This document shows, piece by piece, positions 17,082-25,082 of a DNA stretch of 64,000 nt. Source of the DNA: Paraburkholderia lycopersici (GTDB lineage: Bacteria > Pseudomonadota > Gammaproteobacteria > Burkholderiales > Burkholderiaceae); the NCBI RefSeq assembly GCF_900096975.1, contig NZ_FMYQ01000003.1, forward strand, positions 248,001 to 312,000. Direction: 5' to 3'. The stretch's first letter is position 1. Every line of letters begins with the position of its first letter. The notes beneath the pieces were generated by a model. It worked only from the letters and a program-made list of their open reading frames with translations. It was not told the DNA's origin and ran no database searches. The position numbers were made by a program, and so were the translations under genes.

Positions 17082-18368
17082 CTATCGATGCAGCCTGAAG
17101 TCGACGCTCTGCGGCCGCCCTTCGAGCGCGAGCGCCGCGCGCTGCGCGGGCTGCCGGCTCACCACCCTGCCCCGGCTCACCACCGCGAGCCGCGCCGCGC
17201 GCAGCCGGATCGCCTCGACCGGATCGCGCGCGTCGAGCACCACGAGGTTCGCCGCACAACCGGGCGCCACGCCATAACCTTCGAGACCGAGAATCGTCGC
17301 GGCATTCGCCGTCACGGCATCGAAGCAGGCACGCGAGGCGTCGATGCCCGTCATCTGCGCGACGTGCAGGCCCATGTGCGCGACCTCGAGCATGTCGCCG
17401 GAGCCGAAGCTGTACCACGGGTCCAGCACGCAATCGTGGCCGAATGCAACCGTCACGCCGGCGGCCATGAGCTCGGGCACGCGCGTCATGCCGCGGCGCT
17501 TCGGATAGGTATCGGAGCGTCCCTGCAGCGTGATGTTGATGAGCGGATTGGCGATCGCCGCGACACCTGACTCGCGCATGAGCGCAATGAGCTTGCTTAC
17601 GTAGTAGTTGTCCATCGAATGCATCGACGTGAGATGCGAGCCCGTCACGCGTCCGTGCAGGCCGAGCCGATGCGTTTGCGCCGCGAGCGTTTCGATGTGG
17701 CGCGAGAGCGGATCGTCGGATTCGTCGCAATGCATGTCCACGCGCAGGCCCTTTTCCGCCGCGAACTCGCAGAGCAGGCGCACCGACTCGGCGCCGTCCG
17801 CCATCGTGCGCTCGAAGTGCGGAATGCCGCCGACCACGTCCACGCCCATCGCAATCGCGCGCTTGAGATTGCCGAACGCGCCGGGGCTGCGCAAGACGCC
17901 ATCCTGCGGAAACGCCACGAGCTGCAAGTCGAGATACGGCGCGACGCGGCGCTTGACTTCGAGAAGCGCCTCGACGGCGAGGAGGCGGTCATCGCACACA
18001 TCGACGTGCGAGCGGATCGCCAGCAGCCCGCGCGCGACGGCCCAGTCGCAGTACTGGATCGCGCGCTCGACGAGCGCCTCTTGCGTGAGATGCGGCTTGA
18101 GTTCGCCCCATAGCGCGATGCCTTCGAGCAGCGTGCCCGACGCGTTCACGCGCGGCAGACCGTACGAGAGCGTGGCGTCCATGTGGAAATGCGCATCGAC
18201 GAACGGCGCGCTCACGAGCGCGCCGGCCGCATCGATTTCCTCGCGCGCCGCCGCCGCGAGATGCGGCTCGACAGCGGCGATCCGGCCCGCCTCGATGCCG
18301 ATGTCCACCGTGGAATGCCCGGCGGGATGCGCATGCGCGAGCACCGCGCGGCGAATGATCAGGTCCAT
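17082..18368 (-). CDS. Cytosine deaminase-like amidohydrolase
   Basis: Metal-dependent hydrolase of 428 residues closely patterned on CodA cytosine deaminase. Motifs in order are HFHMDATL, SHVDVCDD, HCDESDDP, GSHLTSMHS and FGHDCVLDPWY; these supply the metal-binding His residues, the catalytic Glu and the metal-binding Asp. CodA-class enzymes deaminate cytosine or isoguanine; some relatives act on N-isopropylammelide or creatinine, so the substrate is not certain. No cytosine permease (codB) is adjacent, unlike in enterobacteria. It lies 98 bases downstream of dinB on the same strand, so some co-transcription is possible. There is no signal peptide. Confidence 0.85.
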   Translation of the reverse strand: MDLIIRRAVLAHAHPAGHSTVDIGIEAGRIAAVEPHLAAAAREEIDAAGALVSAPFVDAHFHMDATLSYGLPRVNASGTLLEGIALWGELKPHLTQEALVERAIQYCDWAVARGLLAIRSHVDVCDDRLLAVEALLEVKRRVAPYLDLQLVAFPQDGVLRSPGAFGNLKRAIAMGVDVVGGIPHFERTMADGAESVRLLCEFAAEKGLRVDMHCDESDDPLSRHIETLAAQTHRLGLHGRVTGSHLTSMHSMDNYYVSKLIALMRESGVAAIANPLINITLQGRSDTYPKRRGMTRVPELMAAGVTVAFGHDCVLDPWYSFGSGDMLEVAHMGLHVAQMTGIDASRACFDAVTANAATILGLEGYGVAPGCAANLVVLDARDPVEAIRLRAARLAVVSRGRVVSRQPAQRAALALEGRPQSVDFRLHR

Positions 18369-18466
18369 CTGCGGCTCCTTGTTCTGGCGTGGCGGTATGC
18401 GTCTTTCGCGTCGATTCTATCGACGCCAGAATCGCGCCGCCAGCGGCACGGCCCGCGCGAGCCATC

Positions 18467-19636
18467 TCACACGAGCGCGATGGGGCCGTCTTCTTCGGGA
18501 TCGTCGTCGAAGAGCGCGAACTGACCGCGCCGCGCGGGGTTCTCCTCTTCGAGCCGCACGCCCACGCCGAGCAGACGCACCGCCAGCTTGCGGCGCGTGA
18601 GCCCCTTTTCGAGCAGCAGGAGCATCGTGCGCACATCGGCGGCATCGGTCACGCACTCGACCGTCGTGCGCTGGAAGTTGGCGAAGCGGATCTTCACGAA
18701 GAGCTTGCGCACCGCGTGCGCGCAACCCGCGCGTTCGATGCGCGCGTCGAGCTGCGCGGCAAGGCGCTTGAGCTCCTCGCTGCAGGCTTCGAGCGTGCGC
18801 AGATCGTTCACGTAGGTCGTCTCGACGCTCACCGACTTGCGCTCCTGATCGGCGCGCACGGGCCGATCGTCCATGCCGCGCGCGAGTTCGTGGAGCCGCT
18901 TGCCGAACACGCCGAAATGCCGATGCAGATCGAACAGCGACCACGTGCGCAACTGCGCGCACGTCGAAAGCCCGAGGTTCTCGAGCTTCGCCGCCGTGAC
19001 CTTGCCCACGCCGTGAATCTTGCGCACGGGCAGCGCGGCGACGAAGGCATCGACCTCATGCGGACGCACGACGAACAGGCCGTCGGGCTTGTTCCAGTCG
19101 GAGGCGATCTTGGCGATGAACTTGTTGGGCGCAACGCCCGCCGAAACCGTGACGCCCACGGTCTCGCGCACACGCTCGCGAATCTCCTCGGCGATGAGCG
19201 TGGCGCTGCCCCTGCAGCGCGTGGCGCGCGTGACGTCGAGATAGGCTTCGTCGAGCGAGAGCGGCTCGACGTCGGGCGTGTAGTCGCGATAGATGGCCAT
19301 GATCTGGCGCGAGGCGGCGCGGTATTTCTCCATCGCCGTGGGCAGGATCAGCAGGTCGGGACACTTGCGCATGGCGAGCGCCGACGACATCGCCGAATGA
19401 ATGCCGAAGCGCCGCGCCTCGTAATTGCAGGTCGCGATCACGCCGCGCTGGTCGGGCCGGCCGCCCACCGCGAGCGGACGGCCGCGCAGCGAGGGATCGT
19501 CGCGCATTTCGACCGATGCGTAGAAACAGTCGCAGTCGCAATGGATGATCTTGCGAGCAACGGCGGCAAAAGCCGCGGCGGACCGCCCCGAATCGGGTGC
19601 GGCCGGCGGCGCGAGGTCGGGAAAAGGCGCATTCAC
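18467..19636 (-). CDS. dinB: DNA polymerase IV (Y-family, SOS-inducible)
   Basis: Translesion polymerase of 389 residues. The catalytic carboxylates lie in HCDCDCFYASVE and SLDEAYLDVT, followed by the thumb helix-hairpin-helix (RKIHGVGKVTAAKLENLG) and the little-finger domain. The C-terminus (about 370-389) is short, and no perfect QxLxLF clamp motif is visible; EEENPARRGQFALFDDD holds the closest match (QFALF). The frame is open to GTG 19660, but a LexA box covers that codon, so GTG 19636 (VNAPFPDLAPP) is taken as the start. The N-terminal 25 residues before RKIIHCD are a low-complexity leader. Confidence 0.93.
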   Translation of the reverse strand: MNAPFPDLAPPAAPDSGRSAAAFAAVARKIIHCDCDCFYASVEMRDDPSLRGRPLAVGGRPDQRGVIATCNYEARRFGIHSAMSSALAMRKCPDLLILPTAMEKYRAASRQIMAIYRDYTPDVEPLSLDEAYLDVTRATRCRGSATLIAEEIRERVRETVGVTVSAGVAPNKFIAKIASDWNKPDGLFVVRPHEVDAFVAALPVRKIHGVGKVTAAKLENLGLSTCAQLRTWSLFDLHRHFGVFGKRLHELARGMDDRPVRADQERKSVSVETTYVNDLRTLEACSEELKRLAAQLDARIERAGCAHAVRKLFVKIRFANFQRTTVECVTDAADVRTMLLLLEKGLTRRKLAVRLLGVGVRLEEENPARRGQFALFDDDPEEDGPIALV

Positions 19637-19646
19637 GGCCCCGATA

Positions 19647-19662
19647 CTGTACAAAAACACAG
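19647..19662 (-). promoter_or_regulatory. LexA box (SOS operator) of dinB
   Basis: CTGTACAAAAACACAG matches the proteobacterial SOS consensus CTGT-N8-ACAG exactly. It lies 11 bases upstream of the chosen dinB start and would block its promoter until RecA-driven LexA cleavage. Confidence 0.85.
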
Positions 19663-19800
19663 TGCCGTTTTCAAGACGGCCGTATGCGTCCGCCCCCGTT
19701 GCCGTACCGTGGAAGATCGGCCCGACCGTACCTGTACGGCTGTCCGCGCCCGCCTATACTCGTGCGAATTGACCGGCGCATGAGAGCGAGAGACAAATCG

Positions 19801-20505
19801 ATGAAGACGATCGGCGTGATCGGAGGAATGAGCTGGGAATCGTCGGCGGAATATTACCGGCTACTGAACCGCCACGCGAAGGCGCGCCTCGGCGGACACC
19901 ACAACGCACGCAGTCTGATGGTGACGGTGGACTTCGCGCAGGTCGAGGCGCTTCAGCGAGCGGGCGACTGGGACGCGCTCGGCTTGCAGATGGCCGAGGC
20001 CGCGCGGCAACTGGAGCGCGGCGGCGCCGATATCGTGCTGCTCGCGACGAACACGATGCATCGCGTGCGCGCGGCGATCCAGGCGGCGATCACGATCCCC
20101 TTCCTGCACATCGCGGATCCGACCGGCGAGGCGTTGCGCACCGCCGGCTTCACGCGTGCCGGCCTGCTCGGCACGCGCTACACGATGGAGCAGGACTTCT
20201 ACGTGGGACGGCTGCGCGAAACGCACGGCATCGAAGCGATCGTGCCGAACGAACCTGATCGCGCGGACGTGCATCGCATCATCTACGACGAGCTGTGTCA
20301 CGGCAACGTGGACGCGCACTCGCGGCGCGTCTATCAGCGCGTGATCGAAGACCTCGCCGCGCGCGGCGCGCAGGCAGTCATTCTTGGCTGCACGGAGATT
20401 ACGCTGCTGATCGGCCAAAGCGATTCGACCCTGCCGGTGTTCGATACCACGGCGTTGCATGCGCAAGCTGCAGTCGATTGGGCGATCGATTGGGCGATCG
20501 GCTGA
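19801..20505 (+). CDS. Aspartate/glutamate racemase family protein (YgeA-like)
   Basis: Amino-acid racemase family, 234 residues, PLP-independent two-base fold. It starts MKTIGVIGGMSWESSAEYYR, a diagnostic YgeA/AspR opening. The first catalytic position is Thr (LATNTMH) and the second Cys (LGCTEI). A Thr/Cys pair is the pattern of broad-spectrum YgeA-type racemases rather than Cys/Cys aspartate racemase. The frame opens earlier, but ATG 19801 follows a GAGAGAGACAAATCG purine stretch and begins the conserved fold. The last residues repeat DWAIDWAIG because of a 12-base tandem duplication. The substrate is not predictable. Confidence 0.88.
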   Translation: MKTIGVIGGMSWESSAEYYRLLNRHAKARLGGHHNARSLMVTVDFAQVEALQRAGDWDALGLQMAEAARQLERGGADIVLLATNTMHRVRAAIQAAITIPFLHIADPTGEALRTAGFTRAGLLGTRYTMEQDFYVGRLRETHGIEAIVPNEPDRADVHRIIYDELCHGNVDAHSRRVYQRVIEDLAARGAQAVILGCTEITLLIGQSDSTLPVFDTTALHAQAAVDWAIDWAIG

Positions 20506-20524
20506 TTCTATGGACGGGGAAAGC

Positions 20525-20557
20525 AAAAAGCCCGTAAGACTTGCGTCTTACGGGCTT
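20525..20557 (-). terminator. Terminator of tRNA-fMet (bidirectional)
   Basis: A 13-bp perfect stem (AAGCCCGTAAGAC and its complement, TTGC loop) with five A on its plus-strand left side, which become a T-run in the minus-strand transcript. It also lies right after the racemase gene. Confidence 0.88.
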
Positions 20558-20598
20558 CGAAATCCTGCTGACCGGACGTTAAAGCAATCCAAAAGGAT

Positions 20599-20675
<77 letters not shown>

Positions 20676-20691
20676 TCCGTCAGAGAAAAGA

Positions 20692-20720
20692 AGTATAAGG
20701 CTTCGAAGCCATCCCGTCAA
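20692..20720 (-). promoter_or_regulatory. Sigma-70 promoter of tRNA-fMet
   Basis: On the minus strand TTGACG and TATACT are separated by exactly 17 bases. The -10 ends 16 bases before the tRNA 5' end. It is the strongest promoter match seen here, fitting a stable RNA gene. Confidence 0.85.
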
Positions 20721-20814
20721 ACATCTTTTTCATACAGATGAAACATCACGCGTTCGAATACCGTCGCCGCGCCGGCTGGCATCCGCCAAATCAGTTCGTA
20801 CACCCTGGCAAATT

Positions 20815-21357
20815 TCAGCGCGCAGCGGCTTCGTCGAGCAGAGGCGTCACCTCTTCTGCCCACGCGAGCCACATCTCCTGTGTGCGAATCCCCGCCTTGA
20901 GGATCGCGTACTGCAACTGCTGCCCGCGCGTGAGCGACGCCGCGCCGAAGTCGCGCTGCTCGATCGCCCGATAAGTCGCAAGCCGCGCGCGACCGTCGTC
21001 GATAAGCTTCACCAGTTCCTCCGCCAGGCCAAGCGGCCCGATCACGGCGTCGGCGCGCAGCTTGAGCAGGAAGACGTTGCGCGAGTCGGGGCCGACGGCC
21101 GTCTCGCGTGCCCAGCGCGCAACCTCGTTCCGCCCGACCGGCAACACGCAATACACCTTCTTGCGCGTCGCGGCGGCCGTCTCGTCCTCTACGACCGAGA
21201 CCCAGCCCGCCTCGACCATACGGCCAAGCTCGCGGTAAATCTGCTGATGGGTGGCATGCCAGAAATAGCCGATCGCGCGGTCGAAGCGGCGCGCGAGGTC
21301 GTAGCCCGACGAAGGCTTTTCCAGCAAGGCGATAAGAATGGCGTGCGGCGTCGACAT
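20815..21357 (-). CDS. PadR-family transcriptional regulator
   Basis: Regulator of 180 residues. An N-terminal winged helix (about 1-80: MSTPHAILIALLEKPSSGYDLARRF, then HQQIYRELGRMVEAGWV) has the PadR signature. A C-terminal helical dimerisation domain follows (about 95-180, Vir-like PadR-C). PadR proteins commonly bind a palindrome between themselves and a divergent target; such a palindrome lies 56 bases upstream, before nitronate monooxygenase. Inducers in the family are phenolics or other small hydrophobics. The inducer here is unknown. Confidence 0.92.
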   Translation of the reverse strand: MSTPHAILIALLEKPSSGYDLARRFDRAIGYFWHATHQQIYRELGRMVEAGWVSVVEDETAAATRKKVYCVLPVGRNEVARWARETAVGPDSRNVFLLKLRADAVIGPLGLAEELVKLIDDGRARLATYRAIEQRDFGAASLTRGQQLQYAILKAGIRTQEMWLAWAEEVTPLLDEAAAR

Positions 21358-21412
21358 GCGGCGATTCTAAACCACGCCTCTCACGTCACCGGTGCTGTTG
21401 CGGATCGAATTT

Positions 21413-21442
21413 CGCCACTATGCAACTGATTGCATAGTGGCG
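21413..21442 (+). promoter_or_regulatory. PadR operator palindrome and divergent promoter
   Basis: A perfect 13-bp inverted repeat (CGCCACTATGCAA, CTGA spacer, TTGCATAGTGGCG). The right arm contains TTGCAT (21430-21435), followed after 17 bases by TATGTT (21453-21458), a promoter for the nitronate monooxygenase gene. A repressor bound here would cover its -35. The mirror-image TTGCAT could serve padR. It resembles the ATGCA-rich palindromes bound by PadR proteins. Confidence 0.8.
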
Positions 21443-21572
21443 ACGGCTTTGCTATGTTTAGTCCTGCCAGCCGGCGCGTGGCGTCAACCCACCGCGCACC
21501 GGCACAACACATGCCAGTAAAAACAACGCCGTGGCGGCCGTCGCCGCCTCGTGCCCAGTCAAGGAGATATGG

Positions 21573-22562
21573 ATGTCCCTGCCCGCCGTGCTGCGCCGCG
21601 GCCTGTCGATTCCGGTCGTCGGCTCGCCGCTCTTCATCATTTCGAATCCCGATCTCGTGATCGCCCAGTGCAAGGCGGGCGTGGTGGGCTCGTTCCCCGC
21701 GCTCAATGCACGGCCGGAACCCGTGCTCGGCGAATGGCTGGACCGCATCACCACCGAACTCGCCGAGTACAACGCGAAGCACCCCGACTCGCCCGCGGCA
21801 CCGTTTGCCGTGAACCAGATCGTGCACAAGTCGAATGACCGTCTCGAACACGACCTCGGCGTGTGCGCCGAATACAAGGTGCCGATCGTCATTACTTCAC
21901 TCGGCGCGCGCGAAGAGGTGAACCATGCAATCCACGCCTGGGGCGGCATCGTGCTGCACGACGTGATCAACAACCGGTTCGCGAAAAAAGCCATCGAGAA
22001 AGGCGCCGACGGCCTGATCGCCGTCGCCGCCGGCGCGGGCGGCCATGCCGGCACGCTCTCGCCGTTCGCGCTCATCCACGAGATTCGCGAATGGTTCGAC
22101 GGTCCGCTGCTGCTCTCGGGTGCGATCGGCAATGGCAACGCGATCCTCGCGGCGCAGGCGGCAGGCGCGGATCTCGCGTATATCGGCTCGGCGTTCATCG
22201 CCACGCACGAGGCGAACGCCGTCGACGCGTACAAGCAGATGATCGTCGAGGGCAGCGCGGGCGACATCGTCTATTCGAATCTCTTCACGGGCGTGCACGG
22301 CAACTATCTGCGCCAGAGCATCGTCGCGAGCGGTCTCGATCCGGACGCGCTGCCGCAATCCGATCCGTCGACGATGAATTTCGGCTCGACGCGCGCGAAG
22401 CCGTGGAAGGACATCTGGGGTTCCGGCCAGGGCATCGGCGCGGTGAAAAGCGTCGTGCCCGCGGCGGAACTGATCGCGCGTCTGAAGCGCGAATACGAGG
22501 CGGCGCGCGCACGTCTGGGCGTCATCGCCGCGCCGCAGGCCGAGGAACAGGCGGCGATCTGA
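21573..22562 (+). CDS. Nitronate monooxygenase
   Basis: FMN-dependent class I-like nitronate monooxygenase (old name 2-nitropropane dioxygenase), 329 residues. It oxidises alkyl nitronates such as propionate-3-nitronate to carbonyls and nitrite. TIM-barrel segments are clear: GLSIPVVGSPLFIISNPDLV, then AGAGGHAGTLSPFALI with the catalytic His, and LSGAIGNGNAILAAQAAGADLAYIGSAF for the FMN phosphate. The start at 21573 follows AAGGAGA. It is divergent from padR across a perfect operator, so nitro-compound detoxification is probably its induced role. Confidence 0.92.
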   Translation: MSLPAVLRRGLSIPVVGSPLFIISNPDLVIAQCKAGVVGSFPALNARPEPVLGEWLDRITTELAEYNAKHPDSPAAPFAVNQIVHKSNDRLEHDLGVCAEYKVPIVITSLGAREEVNHAIHAWGGIVLHDVINNRFAKKAIEKGADGLIAVAAGAGGHAGTLSPFALIHEIREWFDGPLLLSGAIGNGNAILAAQAAGADLAYIGSAFIATHEANAVDAYKQMIVEGSAGDIVYSNLFTGVHGNYLRQSIVASGLDPDALPQSDPSTMNFGSTRAKPWKDIWGSGQGIGAVKSVVPAAELIARLKREYEAARARLGVIAAPQAEEQAAI

Positions 22563-22636
22563 CCGGCGGGCGCCAGGCGGGAGCGGCCATGCAGCGCCCG
22601 CTTTTGCGCCATATGCGGATCATCGGGATCGACGGC

Positions 22637-23257
22637 TCACGCGTGCGACTTCACGCGTGCGATTGCTTCCTCGACGTCGCGCAACTGGTCTTTGCCGAAG
22701 TACATTTCGTCGCCCACGAAAAAAGTCGGCGAGCCAAATGCGCCGCGCTCGAACGCCGACTGCGTGTTCGCGAGCAGCGCGGCTTTTACGCCGGCATCCC
22801 GAATCGCCGTTTCGAACGCGGTGGCGTCGAGGCCATCCGCTTCGAGCGCCGCGCCGATCACGGCGGGATCGTCCATCTTGAGGCCCTCTTCCCACATGTG
22901 CGCGAACATGCGGTCCACGTAGCGCTCGAAAGTGCCGTCGCGCTGCGCAGCCATCGCGCCGCGCATGATTTGCAGCGTGTTCACGGGAAAGTGCGGGTTG
23001 TGGCGATAAGCGGCGAGCCCGTGCCGCTCGATGAAGCGCCGCATCTCCAGCTGCATGAACTTCTGCTTGTTCGCGATGCCCGCGTACGCCTCCGCCGGCG
23101 AGCGATTGCCGCTCAGCTTGAAGAGACCGCCCAGCAGCACCGGCACGTAGTCGAAGCGCACCTGCTGCCGCGCCTCGATGCCGCCAATCACCTTGTGACT
23201 CAGGTAAGCATTGGGACTGCCGAAGTCGAACAGGAACTCAACCTTCACGTCTGCCAT
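22637..23257 (-). CDS. 2-hydroxychromene-2-carboxylate isomerase (DsbA-fold, GST kappa-like)
   Basis: Thioredoxin-fold isomerase of 206 residues, begun by VEFLFDFGSPNAYLSHKV, in which the Ser of DFGSPN replaces the redox Cys. A helical insertion and a cis-Pro region (FGSPTFFV) follow. The family includes NahD, which acts with glutathione in naphthalene degradation. No aromatic ring-cleavage genes are nearby, so here it may serve another glutathione-dependent isomerisation. It is divergently placed from the SDR gene, and no operator was seen between them. Confidence 0.85.
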   Translation of the reverse strand: MADVKVEFLFDFGSPNAYLSHKVIGGIEARQQVRFDYVPVLLGGLFKLSGNRSPAEAYAGIANKQKFMQLEMRRFIERHGLAAYRHNPHFPVNTLQIMRGAMAAQRDGTFERYVDRMFAHMWEEGLKMDDPAVIGAALEADGLDATAFETAIRDAGVKAALLANTQSAFERGAFGSPTFFVGDEMYFGKDQLRDVEEAIARVKSHA

Positions 23258-23437
23258 CGTCTCTCCTCCATGCGGATATGGCCGTCGTCACGATCCACAT
23301 CGCAGAACGCGTTGCCCGTTCGTCCCGGCGGCGACGTCCTAAGATACCCGAAAGCGGGTGCCGTTATCGATTGCGCCTCGCGAATACCGCCAGGACACAT
23401 TGATGGCCGGAGCCATTCCGGCAAGGAGACAAGCACC

Positions 23438-24166
23438 ATGACGCAAAAGAAAGCCGTGCTCGTGATCGGCGCCGGCGACGCCACCGGCGGCGCCATTGCG
23501 CGCCGCTTCGCGCGCGAGGGCTACATCGCGTGCGTGACGCGCCGCCATGCCGACAAGCTCGCGCCGCTCGTCGCGCAGATCGAAGCCGAAGGCGGCATCG
23601 CCCATGCGTTCGGCTCGGATGCGCGCAAGGAGGAGGACATGATGGCGCTTTTCGCCGATATCGAAGCGCGTATCGCGCCCATCGAGGTGGCGATCTTCAA
23701 CATCGGCGCGAACGTGCGCTTCGGGATCACCGAAACCACGGCGCGCGTTTATCACAAGGTGTGGGAAATGGCCTGCTTCGCCGGCTTTCTGATGGGGCGC
23801 GAAGCCGCCAAGGCCATGTTGCCGCGCGAACGCGGCTCGATCTTCTTCACGGGCGCGACCGCAAGCGTGCGCGGACGCGCCGGCTTTGCCGCGTTCGCGG
23901 GCGCGAAGCATGCGCTGCGGGCGCTCGCGCAGTCGATGGCGCGCGAACTCGGACCACAGGGCATCCACGTCGCGCAGATCATCGTCGACGGCGCGATCGA
24001 TACCGAGTTCATCCGCGAGAATTTTCCCGAGCGCTACAAGCTCAAGGAACGCGACGGCATCCTCGACCCCGCGCACATCGCCGACGCCTACTGGACGCTG
24101 CACCAGCAGCCGCGCGACGCATGGACGCACGAACTCGATCTGCGGCCATGGATCGAGGAATGGTGA
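23438..24166 (+). CDS. Short-chain dehydrogenase/reductase family protein, atypical active site
   Basis: Rossmann-fold protein of 242 residues. The nucleotide motif GAGDATGGAIA lies near residue 12, followed by the conserved NIGANV strand and the Ser region FTGATASVRG. Where classical SDRs have YxxxK the sequence is FAGAK, with codon TTC for Phe in place of the catalytic Tyr; Lys is kept. The enzyme may use another acid or be non-reductive. It starts at ATG 23438 after GGCAAGGAGAC; the much longer frame upstream is a shadow of the monooxygenase gene. It is a single gene and its substrate is unknown. Confidence 0.88.
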   Translation: MTQKKAVLVIGAGDATGGAIARRFAREGYIACVTRRHADKLAPLVAQIEAEGGIAHAFGSDARKEEDMMALFADIEARIAPIEVAIFNIGANVRFGITETTARVYHKVWEMACFAGFLMGREAAKAMLPRERGSIFFTGATASVRGRAGFAAFAGAKHALRALAQSMARELGPQGIHVAQIIVDGAIDTEFIRENFPERYKLKERDGILDPAHIADAYWTLHQQPRDAWTHELDLRPWIEEW

Positions 24167-24289
24167 CGCGGCTGCCGCCCGCCGCGCGAAGCAGGCGATA
24201 ATGGCGCGTCGCGCGCGTCGCCCGGACGGTGTGCGCTTTGCCGCATTCCGCCGCAACGCATCGCGCGCAGCCACTCTATCGAGCCTCTC

Positions 24290-25075
24290 ATGAAAATCGC
24301 CACCTGGAACGTCAACTCCCTCAAGGTCCGTCTGCAGCACGTCATCGACTGGCTCAACGAGAGCAAGACCGACGTGCTCTGCCTTCAGGAGCTGAAGCTC
24401 ACCGACGACAAATTCCCGCGCGCCGATCTCGAAGCGCATGGCTACCGCAGCTGGTTCGCTGGCCAGAAGACCTATAACGGCGTGGGCATTCTCGTGCGCG
24501 ACGGCCTTTTCGTCGACGAAGCCACGGTCGTGCGCAACATTCCCGGCTTCGAGGACCCGCAGCAGCGCGTGATCGCCGCGACCGTGGGCGACGTGCGCCT
24601 CGTGAGCGCGTACTTCCCCAACGGCCAGGCGCCGGGCACCGAGAAGTTCGCGTACAAGCTGCAATGGCTCGACGCCATGCACGACTGGCTCGCGCAGGAA
24701 ATGCAGCGCTACCCGAAGCTCGCGCTGCTCGGCGACTACAACATCGCGCCCGAAGACCGCGACGTGCACGACCCGAAGGCCTGGGAAGGCCAGAACCTCG
24801 TCTCGCCCGAGGAACGCGCGCAGTTCCGCCGCCTCATCGAACTGGGTTTCGTCGATGCATTCCGCCAGTTCGAGCAGCCCGAAAAGACCTTTACGTGGTG
24901 GGACTATCGCATGTTCGCGTTTCGCCGCAACGCGGGCCTGCGTATCGACCATATCCTGCTTTCGCCCGCGCTCGCGCAGCACCTCACTTCGTGCGAAGTG
25001 GACAAGGTGCCGCGCAAGTGGGAACAGCCGTCCGACCACACGCCGGTGGTCGCCGGCCTCGATGTGGGCGACTGA
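24290..25075 (+). CDS. xth: Exodeoxyribonuclease III (AP endonuclease)
   Basis: Base-excision repair nuclease of 261 residues in the exonuclease III/APE1 family. It cleaves abasic sites and blocked 3' ends. Motifs seen are MKIATWNVNSLKVRL, CLQELKLTDDKFP (metal-binding Glu), LLGDYNIAPEDRDVHDP, RIDHILLS and the terminal SDHTPVV with the catalytic His. The length is as expected (E. coli XthA 268). The stop is only seven bases from the convergent S9 peptidase stop, so there is no room for a separate terminator. Confidence 0.94.
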   Translation: MKIATWNVNSLKVRLQHVIDWLNESKTDVLCLQELKLTDDKFPRADLEAHGYRSWFAGQKTYNGVGILVRDGLFVDEATVVRNIPGFEDPQQRVIAATVGDVRLVSAYFPNGQAPGTEKFAYKLQWLDAMHDWLAQEMQRYPKLALLGDYNIAPEDRDVHDPKAWEGQNLVSPEERAQFRRLIELGFVDAFRQFEQPEKTFTWWDYRMFAFRRNAGLRIDHILLSPALAQHLTSCEVDKVPRKWEQPSDHTPVVAGLDVGD

Positions 25076-25082
25076 GCGCGCC

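Noticed and set aside
21863..23437. Long plus-strand frame leading into the SDR gene
   Set aside because: The first part shadows nitronate monooxygenase in another frame; only the part from 23438 shows SDR motifs and a ribosome-binding site.
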